The position numbers were made by a program, and so were the translations under genes. This document shows, piece by piece, positions 27,746 to 37,114 of a DNA stretch of 64,000 nucleotides. This stretch comes from Clostridium thermosuccinogenes (GTDB lineage: Bacteria; Bacillota; Clostridia; Acetivibrionales; DSM-5807): contig NZ_CP021850.1 of the NCBI RefSeq assembly GCF_002896855.1, positions 1,761,665 to 1,825,664 on the forward strand, read 5' to 3'. The first letter of the stretch is position 1. Every line of letters starts with the position of its first letter. The notes under the pieces were generated by a model. That model ran no database searches. It was not told the origin of the DNA and saw only the letters and a list, made by a program, of their open reading frames with translations.

Positions 27746-28465
27746 ATGAAACTTACTGATTTGATAGCTGGAACAAAGCTGCAGTTAGAAGTATTGGAGC
27801 AAAACGGTAAGGATGTAAATAACGTATTTGTCAGTGAGGTCGAATGGGTTGAAGATGATAAGAACCTTGTTATAGCAGCGCCGATATACGAAGGTAATAT
27901 TTATCCTCTTCCCATAGGCACTCGTATTAATTTATATATCTTCTTCAAGAAAAGGCATTCAGACATAACCGAGTTATATGCTTGCGGAGCAATAGTGGTG
28001 GAAAGGGATAGCAAGCAAAAGATTGCCACATTGAAGGTAAAAATTACCGGTGAGCTGATAAAGATACAAAGACGTCAATATTTCCGATTCGATTGTACAC
28101 TGCCGGTAAAGTACAGGATAGTTAATGAAGAAGGCAACAATGATCCAGGTATGGGTGAAACAGAGGCAAAGGCGATTCCTCTAAAGGATGCCGTGACAAG
28201 GGATATAAGCGGTGGAGGAGTTTGCATAGCTCTGGAGGAAAATGTTGAGAAGGGAACCGTACTGGAGCTTTATATAGATCTTGGAAAAGAAGAAAACATG
28301 AATTTTATAGGAAAAGTTGTAAGGGTAGAGAGAAAAGATATTTCGGAAATATACAAATATGAAGCAGGAATAGCTTTTGAAGCTATTGATGATAAAGAGA
28401 GAGAGAAGATCATCAGATTTATCTTTGATGAACAGAGAAAGCTCAGAAAAAAAGGATTGATTTGA
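27746..28465 (+). CDS. PilZ-domain c-di-GMP receptor, YcgR-like flagellar brake
   Basis: Likely slows the motor when c-di-GMP is high. The 239-residue protein has an N-terminal YcgR-type domain (about residues 1-100) and a C-terminal PilZ domain with both ligand motifs: the Arg-rich QRRQYFRFD near residue 108 and the Asp-Ser-Gly TRDISGGG about 40 residues later. ATG 27746 follows GGGAGG at 27736-27741. An upstream frame start at 27728 lies before the ribosome site. It sits between flhG and cheB, the common clostridial order. Confidence 0.9.
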   Translation: MKLTDLIAGTKLQLEVLEQNGKDVNNVFVSEVEWVEDDKNLVIAAPIYEGNIYPLPIGTRINLYIFFKKRHSDITELYACGAIVVERDSKQKIATLKVKITGELIKIQRRQYFRFDCTLPVKYRIVNEEGNNDPGMGETEAKAIPLKDAVTRDISGGGVCIALEENVEKGTVLELYIDLGKEENMNFIGKVVRVERKDISEIYKYEAGIAFEAIDDKEREKIIRFIFDEQRKLRKKGLI

Positions 28466-28471
28466 TCTTAT

Positions 28472-29086
28472 ATGACATGTGAAAAAGAGGACAAGCATAA
28501 AGGTGTCAAAGCAGTTGTTGCTGTCGGGACATCTACAGGAGGCCCAAAGGCCTTGTTGGAGATACTTCCGAATATACCTTCCGATTTTCCGGCAGCGATT
28601 GTAATCGTACAGCATATGCCTGGCGGATTTACCAAGTCCCTGGCAGAAAGGTTGAACAATCTGTGTGAGATAACCGTAAAGGAAGCGGAGGAAGGAGATA
28701 TATTGCAGCCAGGCTGGGCTTACATAGCTCCGGGAGGCTATCATATGATGTTTGAGACACCGGGAGACAGCAATATAGTGATCAAGCTCTCCAAGGAGCC
28801 GCCAGTGAACGGACACCGGCCGTCTGTAAATGTCATGATGAAATCCCTGTCGGACACCGGAATAAAGAACGTTGTCGGAGTCATACTCACAGGGATGGGA
28901 AAGGACGGCAGTGAAGGGATAAAGGCAATAAAGAACAAAAATAAAGGCTTTATAATAGCGCAAGATGAAAATTCCAGTGTAGTTTATGGGATGCCAAAAG
29001 GAGCAGTTCAAACCGGAGCAGTGGACGTAGTATTGCCGCTTAATGAAATAGCCTATGAGATAGTTAAATATGTAGGGGGTGTCTAA
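28472..29086 (+). CDS. cheB: CheB-type methylesterase without receiver domain
   Basis: Removes methyl groups from chemoreceptor glutamates. The 204-residue protein is only the catalytic half: Ser 21 in GTSTGG, His 48 in QHMPGGF, and Asp 145 in GMGKDG form the triad. The usual N-terminal receiver and linker are missing, and the gene lies just six bases after the PilZ gene, so no upstream room exists for one. Activity is presumably constitutive or set by other means. The ribosome site is weak (AAAGGA about 15 bases away). Confidence 0.9.
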   Translation: MTCEKEDKHKGVKAVVAVGTSTGGPKALLEILPNIPSDFPAAIVIVQHMPGGFTKSLAERLNNLCEITVKEAEEGDILQPGWAYIAPGGYHMMFETPGDSNIVIKLSKEPPVNGHRPSVNVMMKSLSDTGIKNVVGVILTGMGKDGSEGIKAIKNKNKGFIIAQDENSSVVYGMPKGAVQTGAVDVVLPLNEIAYEIVKYVGGV

Positions 29087-29089
29087 AAA

Positions 29090-31153
29090 ATGGATATGAA
29101 TCAATATCTTGAAATCTTTATCGATGAATCAAAAGAGCACTTACAGAATCTTAATGATGGCATGCTGCAGTTGGAGAACAACCCTGAGGACACCGGAGTA
29201 GTCAACGACATCTTCAGGTCCGCCCATACTTTAAAAGGTATGGCTGGGACAATGGGTTTCAACAGGATGTCTGTTCTGACCCACGATATGGAGAATGTGC
29301 TTCATGCTTTGCGCAGTAATGAGATAAAAGCCACATCAGAACTCCTTGACCTTTTGTTCAAATGCCTGGATGCTCTGGAGTATTATATCGATAATATAGT
29401 CAATACCGGTAGTGAAGGAGAAAATGACTTTAATGATATCATAAGGGCATTAAATGAGGCACTAAGCGGAGGAAGCGGCATAGCCAGCGCCAGCCAGACG
29501 ACGGGTGAAAAGTCTTCGGAAGGCACGGCAGAAAAAGGGGTTTCCCAGGACAAACCGACGATTAACATTGACCAATACGAGCAGAATGTCATTAATAAGG
29601 CTATTGAAGAAGGAATGAATGCATACCAGATAAGCATAAGCCTGAGTAAAGGGTGTGTGCTAAAGTCTGCGAGAGCCTTTATAATATTCCAGACCCTGGA
29701 AAGAAACGGTGAGATAATAAAATCCATTCCCAGCACAGAAGATATTGAAGATGAAAAGTTTGATTTTGAGTTCACGGTGGTATTAATCACTAATAGCAAT
29801 TCTGAGCAGCTGAAAAAAGAACTGAACAGTATTTCCGAAGTGGAATCGATTTCTATATTAGAATTGGCATCAAAACCTGTTGATGCAACAGGGGCTCCGG
29901 AAGGGCTGCGAAAGACTTCTGAATCAGCCGACACAAAGCAAGAAGAAAAATCCGGTTCAGCCGGCACCCGCAGTGATAACAGCAATAAGGCGAATAAGGC
30001 CGGAAAGACGGTCAGGGTAGACATAGGCAGGCTGGATGTGCTGATGAATCTTGTAAGCGAGCTGATCATCCAGAAAACAAGGCTGGAGGATATCGGCGCT
30101 TCAGGTAATTCCGGCAATTCAAATGCTTACAATGAGGCTTTGGAGTCCTTGGAAAGAATTACCACCGACTTGCATGATGCCGTCATGAAGGTCAGGATGG
30201 TACCTGTGGAATCGGTGTTTAACAGATTTCCAAGAATGATAAGGGACATATCCAGAGAGCTTGGAAAAGATATCAATCTGACTATGTCCGGTGAAGATAC
30301 TGAATTGGACAGAACCGTCATAGACGAGATCGGCGATCCCCTGATACATTTGCTGAGGAACTCTGCAGACCATGGTTTGGAATCGGCGGAAGAGAGGGAG
30401 AAGGCCGGCAAGCCAAGAACAGGTAAAATCAGCCTGAAGGCTTATCAGGACGGAAATAACGTAATTATTGAAGTGGCTGATGACGGCCGTGGCATAGATA
30501 TTGAAAAAGTACGGAGAAAGGCCATAGAAAAAGGGCTGGTCAACAAAGACATAGCTAATAGCTTATCCAAAGAAGAGATTGTGGATTTCCTTTTTAAGCC
30601 AAGCTTCAGCACTGCAGATAAAGTTACCGATCTTTCGGGAAGAGGTGTTGGCCTGGATGTTGTGAAAACCAAAATTGAAGCCCTGGGTGGCAGTGTGGAA
30701 GTAGAAACGGAGCAGGGAGTGGGCAGCCGTTTCATAATACGCCTTCCGCTCACTCTTGCAATAATACAGGCGCTTATGGTTGTGGTTGGTAATGAAAAGT
30801 ATGCAATACCGCTCAATAATATAAAAGAGATTGTCAGAATTGCTCCCGAAGAAATTAAGTTGGTTCAAGACCAGGAAGTATTTCTGCTCAGGAATACCTT
30901 GGTACCTTTAGTAAGGCTCGATAAAGCGCTGGACATAGAAAGTGAAGCAGGTACTAAAAAGAATCTTACAGCGGTCATAGTAAGAAAGGGAGAAAAATTG
31001 TCGGGTCTTGTGGTGGATTCTCTGTTAGGACAGCAGGAAATCGTACAGAAGTCCCTGGGCAAATTGCTTTCAAAAATAAGGATTTTGGCAGGAGCCACTA
31101 TTCTGGGAGACGGAAATGTTGCTCTGATATTGGATGTTAATTCACTGGTATAG
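29090..31153 (+). CDS. cheA: Chemotaxis histidine kinase CheA
   Basis: Autophosphorylates in response to receptors and passes phosphate to CheY. The 687-residue protein has the Hpt domain with His 46 in SAHTLKGMAG, a P2 region, the dimerisation domain (RVDIGRLDVLMNLVSELIIQK), the HATPase with NSADHGLE, DDGRGID and GRGVGLDVV, and the CheW-like P5 at the C-terminus. Only one Hpt is present. Three bases separate it from cheB. Confidence 0.97.
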   Translation: MDMNQYLEIFIDESKEHLQNLNDGMLQLENNPEDTGVVNDIFRSAHTLKGMAGTMGFNRMSVLTHDMENVLHALRSNEIKATSELLDLLFKCLDALEYYIDNIVNTGSEGENDFNDIIRALNEALSGGSGIASASQTTGEKSSEGTAEKGVSQDKPTINIDQYEQNVINKAIEEGMNAYQISISLSKGCVLKSARAFIIFQTLERNGEIIKSIPSTEDIEDEKFDFEFTVVLITNSNSEQLKKELNSISEVESISILELASKPVDATGAPEGLRKTSESADTKQEEKSGSAGTRSDNSNKANKAGKTVRVDIGRLDVLMNLVSELIIQKTRLEDIGASGNSGNSNAYNEALESLERITTDLHDAVMKVRMVPVESVFNRFPRMIRDISRELGKDINLTMSGEDTELDRTVIDEIGDPLIHLLRNSADHGLESAEEREKAGKPRTGKISLKAYQDGNNVIIEVADDGRGIDIEKVRRKAIEKGLVNKDIANSLSKEEIVDFLFKPSFSTADKVTDLSGRGVGLDVVKTKIEALGGSVEVETEQGVGSRFIIRLPLTLAIIQALMVVVGNEKYAIPLNNIKEIVRIAPEEIKLVQDQEVFLLRNTLVPLVRLDKALDIESEAGTKKNLTAVIVRKGEKLSGLVVDSLLGQQEIVQKSLGKLLSKIRILAGATILGDGNVALILDVNSLV

Positions 31154-31217
31154 TTGCGTGAGTTAAAAGATGACAATCCTTGGCTGGCGAAGGTGTTGAT
31201 AAAGGAGGTAGCTTAAA

Positions 31218-31661
31218 ATGGAAGAATCAGTTGTTTCGAGCGTTAACCAGTTTATTGTGTTCAAACTCGGGGACGCGGAATATGGTATGAATATTCAGGA
31301 CATATCAACCATAGAGCAGGTAATGCCGACTACTAGAGTTCCCAAAACGCCGGATTACCTAAAAGGTGTTATAAACTTAAGGGGAGATGTAATACCTGTA
31401 ATAGATATGAGAAAAAGGTTCAACCTCCCTCCGGCGGAAGAAACCGAAGATACGAGAATAATAATAGTGAAAGCCGGAGAAGTGACTGCAGGATTAATTG
31501 TGGATTCAGTATCGGAGGTATTGCGGCTGGATGGAAGTTCCATAGAAAATGTCGCAAACTTCACCAATGAGATTCATGCAGAGTATATCACCGGAGCCGG
31601 AAAAGTTGGGGACAGGATAGTTACACTGCTCGATACCGAAAAGATTGTAACACTGGAATAA
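31218..31661 (+). CDS. cheW: Chemotaxis coupling protein CheW
   Basis: Scaffold linking CheA to chemoreceptors. The 147-residue single-domain protein has the CheW core (FKLGDAEYGMNIQDISTIEQV, then GVINLRGDVIPVIDMRKRF and ITGAGKVGDRIVTLLD). AAAGGAGG precedes the ATG. It lies between cheA and cheC. Confidence 0.95.
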   Translation: MEESVVSSVNQFIVFKLGDAEYGMNIQDISTIEQVMPTTRVPKTPDYLKGVINLRGDVIPVIDMRKRFNLPPAEETEDTRIIIVKAGEVTAGLIVDSVSEVLRLDGSSIENVANFTNEIHAEYITGAGKVGDRIVTLLDTEKIVTLE

Positions 31662-31688
31662 ATAATATAGTTCAGAGGTGTACGGTAT

Positions 31689-32318
31689 ATGGCAATAAGC
31701 ATAGATGATCTTAACTGCCTTCATATTGATGTGCTTCGTGAGATCGGTAACATAGGCTCCGGGAACGCTGCTACTGCTCTGGCAAAAATGCTGGATAAGA
31801 AAGTCGACATGGACGTGCCCAAGGTAAAGATTCTCGAGTTCAGGGATGTGACTGAAATTCTAGGCGGTGCAGAAATTCTGGTGGTAGGGATTCTGCTGAA
31901 AGTCACCGGCGATTTGACCGGAAACATGATGTTCATATTGGAGGAAAAATCGGCGCATTTGCTGGTGGATATCCTCATGGGAAGATCCGAACATAGCATC
32001 GATAAGGCAGGCGGATTTGATGAAATTGAAGCTTCGGCTTTGAGGGAGATTGGCAATATTCTTGCGAGCTCTTACCTCTCTGCCTTGACTTCACTTACCG
32101 GATTGAAAATAATACCGTCAGTTCCGGAAATGGCAATAGATATGGCCGGTGCTATTCTGAGTGTTCCGGCTATACAGTTCGGAAGCGTAGGTGACACTGT
32201 CCTTTATATAGAAACGGAGTTTTTCGAGGGTAGTAAAAAAGTAGTCGGTGACTTTTTTCTGGTACCCGATGTGGAGTCTTATGATATATTATTAAAAGCA
32301 TTAGGAGTTATAAGCTGA
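31689..32318 (+). CDS. cheC: CheY-P phosphatase CheC
   Basis: Dephosphorylates CheY-P and modulates CheD. The 209-residue protein has the two active-site helices, each with Glu and Asn: EIGNIGSGNAATALAKML near residue 19 and EIGNILASSYLSALTSL near residue 120. The stop codon overlaps the cheD start by one base, so CheC and CheD are coupled, as they work as a complex. Confidence 0.95.
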   Translation: MAISIDDLNCLHIDVLREIGNIGSGNAATALAKMLDKKVDMDVPKVKILEFRDVTEILGGAEILVVGILLKVTGDLTGNMMFILEEKSAHLLVDILMGRSEHSIDKAGGFDEIEASALREIGNILASSYLSALTSLTGLKIIPSVPEMAIDMAGAILSVPAIQFGSVGDTVLYIETEFFEGSKKVVGDFFLVPDVESYDILLKALGVIS

Positions 32319-32809
32319 TGGGGAATGACATTCTGATAAAAGTAGGAATGGCCGACTTACGAGCAGCAAGCGATCCCAGCATTCTAACCACATTGGGATT
32401 AGGTTCTTGTGTAGGGGTTGCGCTGTATGATGTATATACAAAGACTATCGGGTTAGCCCATGTGATGCTTCCCTCCAGCTTGCAGGCCAGGAATAATTCG
32501 AATGTGGCAAAATTTGCGGATACCGCGATTGTAAAGCTTCTGGAAGATATGAAGAAGCTGGGCGCAAAACCCAACGGTATTGTTGCCAAACTGGCCGGAG
32601 GCGCTCAAATGTTTAGTTTTGCGGAAACATCGGAGATGCTGCGTATAGGAACTAGAAATGTCATTGCAGCAAAAGAGTGCCTTAAAGAATTGAACATTCC
32701 TGTAGTTGCAGAAGACACGGGCGGTAATTTCGGACGGACGATTGAGCTATATTCGGACACCGGTATATTGCTGATTAAAACGATAGGTCATGGTACAAAG
32801 CAAATTTAA
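32318..32809 (+). CDS. cheD: Chemoreceptor glutamine deamidase CheD
   Basis: Deamidates receptor glutamines and binds CheC to raise its activity. The 163-residue protein has the catalytic Cys in TLGLGSCVGVALYD, the His in GLAHVMLP, and the conserved AKLAGGAQMF region. It lies in coupled order after cheC. Confidence 0.95.
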   Translation: MGNDILIKVGMADLRAASDPSILTTLGLGSCVGVALYDVYTKTIGLAHVMLPSSLQARNNSNVAKFADTAIVKLLEDMKKLGAKPNGIVAKLAGGAQMFSFAETSEMLRIGTRNVIAAKECLKELNIPVVAEDTGGNFGRTIELYSDTGILLIKTIGHGTKQI

Positions 32810-32927
32810 TTGCTTTAAAGCTTAACCATGGTACATGCAATTATATCGATATCAAATTATGAAATCTGATTGGTATTTCATACCGAATTGCTTAAGTGAT
32901 AATACAAGGTATTGAGAGGAAAGGACA

Positions 32928-33320
32928 ATGGGATATATACAAAAGATACCGTTCATATTGGGGACGCTTATGGCGATCATTACAGGTATTGTCAGTTTTG
33001 AATACGGGATCGAGCCGCAGGAGATATACATAAAAATGGCAATATCCATGATTGTATTTTTCACGATAGGCGTCTTTATAAGGAGTACTATACAGAAGAC
33101 GGCTGATGAATATAATGAGAAAATAAGAAAAATGCAAGAGGAAGAAGAAAAGAAAAAGGCTGAAGAAGAAAATATTAACAAGAAGGACAATGAAAAAAAG
33201 GAGAACCAGGACTTGAAAAATCCCAAGCCATCGGCCGTAAATTATTCAGTCAATGACAAGATGGATGATTTTGAACCATTGAAAATAAGTGAGGTTATCA
33301 GGAGTGAAATAAAAAAGTAA
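32928..33320 (+). CDS. Small membrane protein between cheD and sigD
   Basis: Not recognised by name. The 130-residue product has two N-terminal membrane spans (IPFILGTLMAIITGIVSF and MAISMIVFFTIGVFI), then a strongly charged helical tail (about residues 60-105, repeated Glu/Lys) and a short C-terminal acidic end. A similar gene often occurs here in clostridial motility clusters. A role in anti-sigma control or motor function cannot be judged from the sequence. Confidence 0.7.
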   Translation: MGYIQKIPFILGTLMAIITGIVSFEYGIEPQEIYIKMAISMIVFFTIGVFIRSTIQKTADEYNEKIRKMQEEEEKKKAEEENINKKDNEKKENQDLKNPKPSAVNYSVNDKMDDFEPLKISEVIRSEIKK

Positions 33321-33384
33321 TCTCAAACTGTATGTTGGAATGGTCGTTTAAACTAAAGAAAAATAAGTTAAGTGGAGGATTTTA

Positions 33385-34155
33385 ATGTCATCTAATAATA
33401 AGCAAATGGAGCTGTGGAAAGAATACAGCAGCACTAAGGATCCTTCTATCAGAGAAAAGCTGATTCTTGAATATTCGCACCTGGTCAAGTTTATTGCTGG
33501 AAGATTGAGCATTTATTTCGGAGCGAATGTTGAATATGACGATCTGGTGGGATTTGGCATATTTGGCTTGATTGACGCGATAGAGAAATTTGATGTAAAA
33601 AAAGGAGTCAAATTTGAAACATATGCTTCTTTAAGAATAAGAGGATCAATAATAGACAGCATGAGGGAATTGGATTGGGTACCCAGATCATTAAGACAAA
33701 AAAGCAAAGAGATGGAGAAGGTATATGCGGAGCTGGAAAATGAATTAGGGCGTTCCGCTACAGATCAGGAAGTTGCGGACAGGCTGGGAATTACCACGGA
33801 TGAATTGAGTAAGAGGTTGAATGATGTAAATGTTTCATCCATGGTTTCCTTGGAAGAGTTTTTGGAGCAAAACTATGAAATCGGAGTGGATGTGCCCAAT
33901 GTAAACAAGGATGATTTGCCAGAAGATTACATAGAAGCAGCTGAGCTTAGCGAAATTCTTGGAAATGCGATAGATAAACTGCCGGAAAAGGAAAAAATAG
34001 TGGTCTCTTTGTACTATTTTGAAGAATTGACATTAAAGGAAATAAGTGCAATAATGAAGGTATCAGAGTCCAGGGTATCCCAACTGCATACAAAAGCTAT
34101 CCTCAGGTTGAAGGGAAAATTGGCCAGGTATAAGTCGTCACTAGATAATAATTGA
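33385..34155 (+). CDS. sigD: RNA polymerase sigma factor SigD (FliA/WhiG family)
   Basis: Directs late motility and chemotaxis genes. The 256-residue protein has sigma regions 2 (EYDDLVGFGIFGLIDAIEKFD, KFETYASLRIRGSIIDSMRELDWVPRS), 3 and 4 (LPEKEKIVVSLYYFEELTLKEISAIMKVSESRVSQLHTKAI). GGAGG precedes the ATG. FlgM, its usual anti-sigma factor, is not in the window. Located near the cluster end, as in Bacillus and clostridia. Confidence 0.95.
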   Translation: MSSNNKQMELWKEYSSTKDPSIREKLILEYSHLVKFIAGRLSIYFGANVEYDDLVGFGIFGLIDAIEKFDVKKGVKFETYASLRIRGSIIDSMRELDWVPRSLRQKSKEMEKVYAELENELGRSATDQEVADRLGITTDELSKRLNDVNVSSMVSLEEFLEQNYEIGVDVPNVNKDDLPEDYIEAAELSEILGNAIDKLPEKEKIVVSLYYFEELTLKEISAIMKVSESRVSQLHTKAILRLKGKLARYKSSLDNN

Positions 34156-34196
34156 CTTGTAGAATACAGGATATTATGTGTTAGGAGGATAAAAAT

Positions 34197-35828
34197 ATGC
34201 CTTATCCGGAATCCAAATCTGAAAAAAAGAGTATAAATGATGGGTTTTTCGAAATCAAATTCTTTGAAAACGGCATATATCTTGTTGTATATCCACCCCT
34301 TGAAAAAGGAAGAAAAGTTGAAGTTAATGATGTCATACAAAAGCTCGAAAAAAAGAAGATTAAGGATTATGACAGGAACAGCATTGAATTGGCAGTTGCA
34401 AAGGCCGATAAAATACCTGTCCCGATAGCTCCTGCTCAGGAGGAAGCGATAATTGACGCATCAGCGACTGTCACCATTTCTTCCGACAAGATGAAGGCAT
34501 ACATCACCCTCACCCCTCCGGAAGGCGGAAGTAAGATCACACTGGAAGCTCTGCAAAAAGTTTTGGCTGAAAATTCTGTCGTTCATGGGATAAATACGGA
34601 CTATCTACAAAAGATAGCAGAATTTCCCGTATATGAAGAAATGCTCTGTGTTGCGGAAGGAACACCACCAGAACAAGGGCAGGATGGAAAAGTAGAATTC
34701 TTTTTTGAGACGAGTGACGAGTTTAAACCCACAGTGCTGGATGACGGCAGGGTTGATTTCAGGGAACTGAACAAGATTAAAAATGTAAAAAAAGACCAGG
34801 TGCTTTGCGTACTTATTCCACCAACCAACGGAGTTCCTGGAAAAACTGTGACAGGGGTAGAGATCCCGGCTAAGCCAGGTAAACCTGCCACATTGCCCAA
34901 AGGAAAGAATGTGAGGATTTCACCGGATGAACAAAGTCTTTTATCTGACATAGACGGCCAGGTTTCACTTATTGACGGCAAAGTAAGCGTTTTTTATACC
35001 TATGAAGTGCCAGCCGATGTGGACAATTCAACCGGAAACATTACTTTTTTGGGAAATGTGATAGTCAGAGGTAATGTATTATCCGGTTTTTCCATTGATG
35101 CCGGCGGTAGTGTTGAGGTGTGGGGTGTTGTCGAAGGTGCTGTTATAAGAGCCGGAGGTGACATAATTCTCCGAAGAGGTATGCAAGGCCTTGGAAAAGG
35201 AATGCTGATAAGCGAAGGAGATATAATTGCCAGGTATATAGAAAACAGTAACATCCAGGCTAAAAATAATATAAAGGCAGAAGCGATAATGCACAGCAAT
35301 GTGAAGTGCGGCAATATCTTGGAACTTGGCGGAAGAAAGGGATTGCTGGTGGGAGGAACCTGCAAGGTCGGAAAGGAAATCATTGCAAAGGTTATCGGTT
35401 CGTACATGTCAACAGCTACCGATGTTGAGGTTGGCATGGACCCTACCCTCAGGGAGAGGTACAAAGCTTTGCGGGAAGAGTTGGAGCAGATGGAAAATGA
35501 TTTACGGAAGACCGAACAGGCCATTTCACTGCTGAAGAGGCTGGCTTCCCTGGGACAGCTTAGCAAGGACAAGCAGGATATGCTGGAAAGAAGTTTACGC
35601 ACGAGGGAATTTTATAACAATCGCATTAGCGAAATATATGAGGAGCTTCCCGTGCTGGATGCCAAATTGCAGCATGATTCCAGCGGAAAGGTCCGTGTAT
35701 ACAATTTTCTCTACCCGGGTGTGAGGATTGCAATAGGCAGTTCATCCAGGAGCTTTAAGGAAACCCTCCAGTATTGTACGATATACCGGGATGGAGCAGA
35801 TATAAGAGTGGGGGCTATAGACAAATAG
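34197..35828 (+). CDS. FapA family (DUF342) protein
   Basis: Domain known from flagellar-cluster proteins of clostridia and vibrios; the function is not established. The 543-residue product has an N-terminal wHTH-like part, the FapA domain (about 150-400) with beta-helix repeats rich in Gly and Val (GNVIVRGNVLSGFSIDAGGSVEVWGVVEGAVIRAGGDI...), and a C-terminal coiled coil (LREELEQMENDLRKTEQAIS). ATG 34197 has AGGAGG at 34183-34188. Confidence 0.85.
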   Translation: MPYPESKSEKKSINDGFFEIKFFENGIYLVVYPPLEKGRKVEVNDVIQKLEKKKIKDYDRNSIELAVAKADKIPVPIAPAQEEAIIDASATVTISSDKMKAYITLTPPEGGSKITLEALQKVLAENSVVHGINTDYLQKIAEFPVYEEMLCVAEGTPPEQGQDGKVEFFFETSDEFKPTVLDDGRVDFRELNKIKNVKKDQVLCVLIPPTNGVPGKTVTGVEIPAKPGKPATLPKGKNVRISPDEQSLLSDIDGQVSLIDGKVSVFYTYEVPADVDNSTGNITFLGNVIVRGNVLSGFSIDAGGSVEVWGVVEGAVIRAGGDIILRRGMQGLGKGMLISEGDIIARYIENSNIQAKNNIKAEAIMHSNVKCGNILELGGRKGLLVGGTCKVGKEIIAKVIGSYMSTATDVEVGMDPTLRERYKALREELEQMENDLRKTEQAISLLKRLASLGQLSKDKQDMLERSLRTREFYNNRISEIYEELPVLDAKLQHDSSGKVRVYNFLYPGVRIAIGSSSRSFKETLQYCTIYRDGADIRVGAIDK

Positions 35829-35888
35829 GAAAAGTCCTTTAAGGACAAAAATGGTGGTCTATGCTGCCGCTAAAAGGATGTGAAGCAA

Positions 35889-36197
35889 TTGTCCATTAAG
35901 CCGGTAGAATTTCAGGTAATGCTTCCTAAGACTTCGGAAGTATCGAAAATGAATAGCGACCAACTGAATAAGAACCTGGTGATTCAACAGCAGCAATCCC
36001 AAATGTTCCAGCAGAAATCGGAAGTGAACACCAGGCAAGTGCATGCGCAGGATAAGGCCTATGAAGTGACAATAAAAGAAAGGCAGGAAAAAAATAAAAG
36101 GGAAGGGCAAAAGAAGGACAACAAAAAGGATTCTGAAAATCATAAGGAAAAAAGCGATACCGGCATAAAAACCAGCAAAATAGATATTAGGATTTGA
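35889..36197 (+). CDS. Small conserved flagellar-cluster protein
   Basis: No name known to me. The product is 102 residues and very rich in Lys, Gln and Glu, starting SIKPVEFQVMLPKTSEVSK, ending in a highly charged tail. TTG 35889 is the likely start because AAGGA lies ten bases before it; the GTG at 35880 is only one base from that site. It sits between the FapA gene and the DUF6115-like gene in the same operon. Confidence 0.65.
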   Translation: MSIKPVEFQVMLPKTSEVSKMNSDQLNKNLVIQQQQSQMFQQKSEVNTRQVHAQDKAYEVTIKERQEKNKREGQKKDNKKDSENHKEKSDTGIKTSKIDIRI

Positions 36198-36296
36198 TGC
36201 CCTATTCAGTATCTGATGGCAGGGTTCAGAGCCCAGACCGCTTAAAACTGCTGTACCAGCATTGCATATGATAAATAAGGTGGGTTAAATGTAAAA

Positions 36297-36899
36297 ATGA
36301 GTCAATTTTATATTAGTTTGATTTTTATAGGCATCGTATTAATAATAGTCGCTTTCGTTGGAATATTATACGACAAAAAGAGCTCTATGGATTATATGGG
36401 GCGTGTTGATACCAAAAAAAGAGAGCTTGAAGAAGTAATAAAAGATGCGGAAATGATGTTGCAGGAGATGAACAGGTTTTCTGAGTATTTATTAGATCAG
36501 ATGGAAACCAAGTACAGCAGGCTTAGTAGTGTCAACAGTATTGAAAAGGCCGACGAGCATGTTTATGATATTGAAAATGCCGAGAAGGAGCGCCTTTATT
36601 TGCGTTCAGAGATGAACAGGACTGCGGACAAAACACAAAAATCCGGTATTTCCTATGAGGCATCTTCAAAGGTAGAAGCGGAAACTCGGGATGAATTGTA
36701 TCCTATGGGCAAGGGAGTACCCGCAAAAGAGGTGCCGGCAAAGAATACTGATTCTGCTGTGAAGAACGTGAAGTATGAAACTGTTGTCACTCTCTCTAAA
36801 GAAGGACTTGGTATTTCCGATATAGCCAAAAAGCTCGGCGTTGGAAAAGGAGAAATTGAGCTGATTCTTGAGTTGAAGAATCAGAGTACGCATTCTTAA
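36297..36899 (+). CDS. DUF6115-like membrane-anchored protein
   Basis: The 200-residue protein has one N-terminal membrane span (LIFIGIVLIIVAFVGILY), a coiled-coil-like middle, and a C-terminal helical motif with a helix-turn-helix look (EGLGISDIAKKLGVGKGEIELIL). That motif is typical of the clostridial DUF6115 family found in this cluster. The function is unknown. Confidence 0.7.
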   Translation: MSQFYISLIFIGIVLIIVAFVGILYDKKSSMDYMGRVDTKKRELEEVIKDAEMMLQEMNRFSEYLLDQMETKYSRLSSVNSIEKADEHVYDIENAEKERLYLRSEMNRTADKTQKSGISYEASSKVEAETRDELYPMGKGVPAKEVPAKNTDSAVKNVKYETVVTLSKEGLGISDIAKKLGVGKGEIELILELKNQSTHS

Positions 36900-37114
36900 G
36901 ATTTTAGTCATGAAAAAGGACACTTTTGGGTGAGGGTTATCCGAAATTATCTATGTAGTTCTCAGGTTTTAAGAGGATAATGGTCGTAAATTTTATTGTG
37001 AATTTGGGACTTTTGGCTTATATCACAGGAAGTTCCCTTTAAAATAAAGCAGTAGCTGCCAAAAGATGTATTAACCGAATATTTCTTGCAAGTACGATTT
37101 TTTATGGAGGAAAG

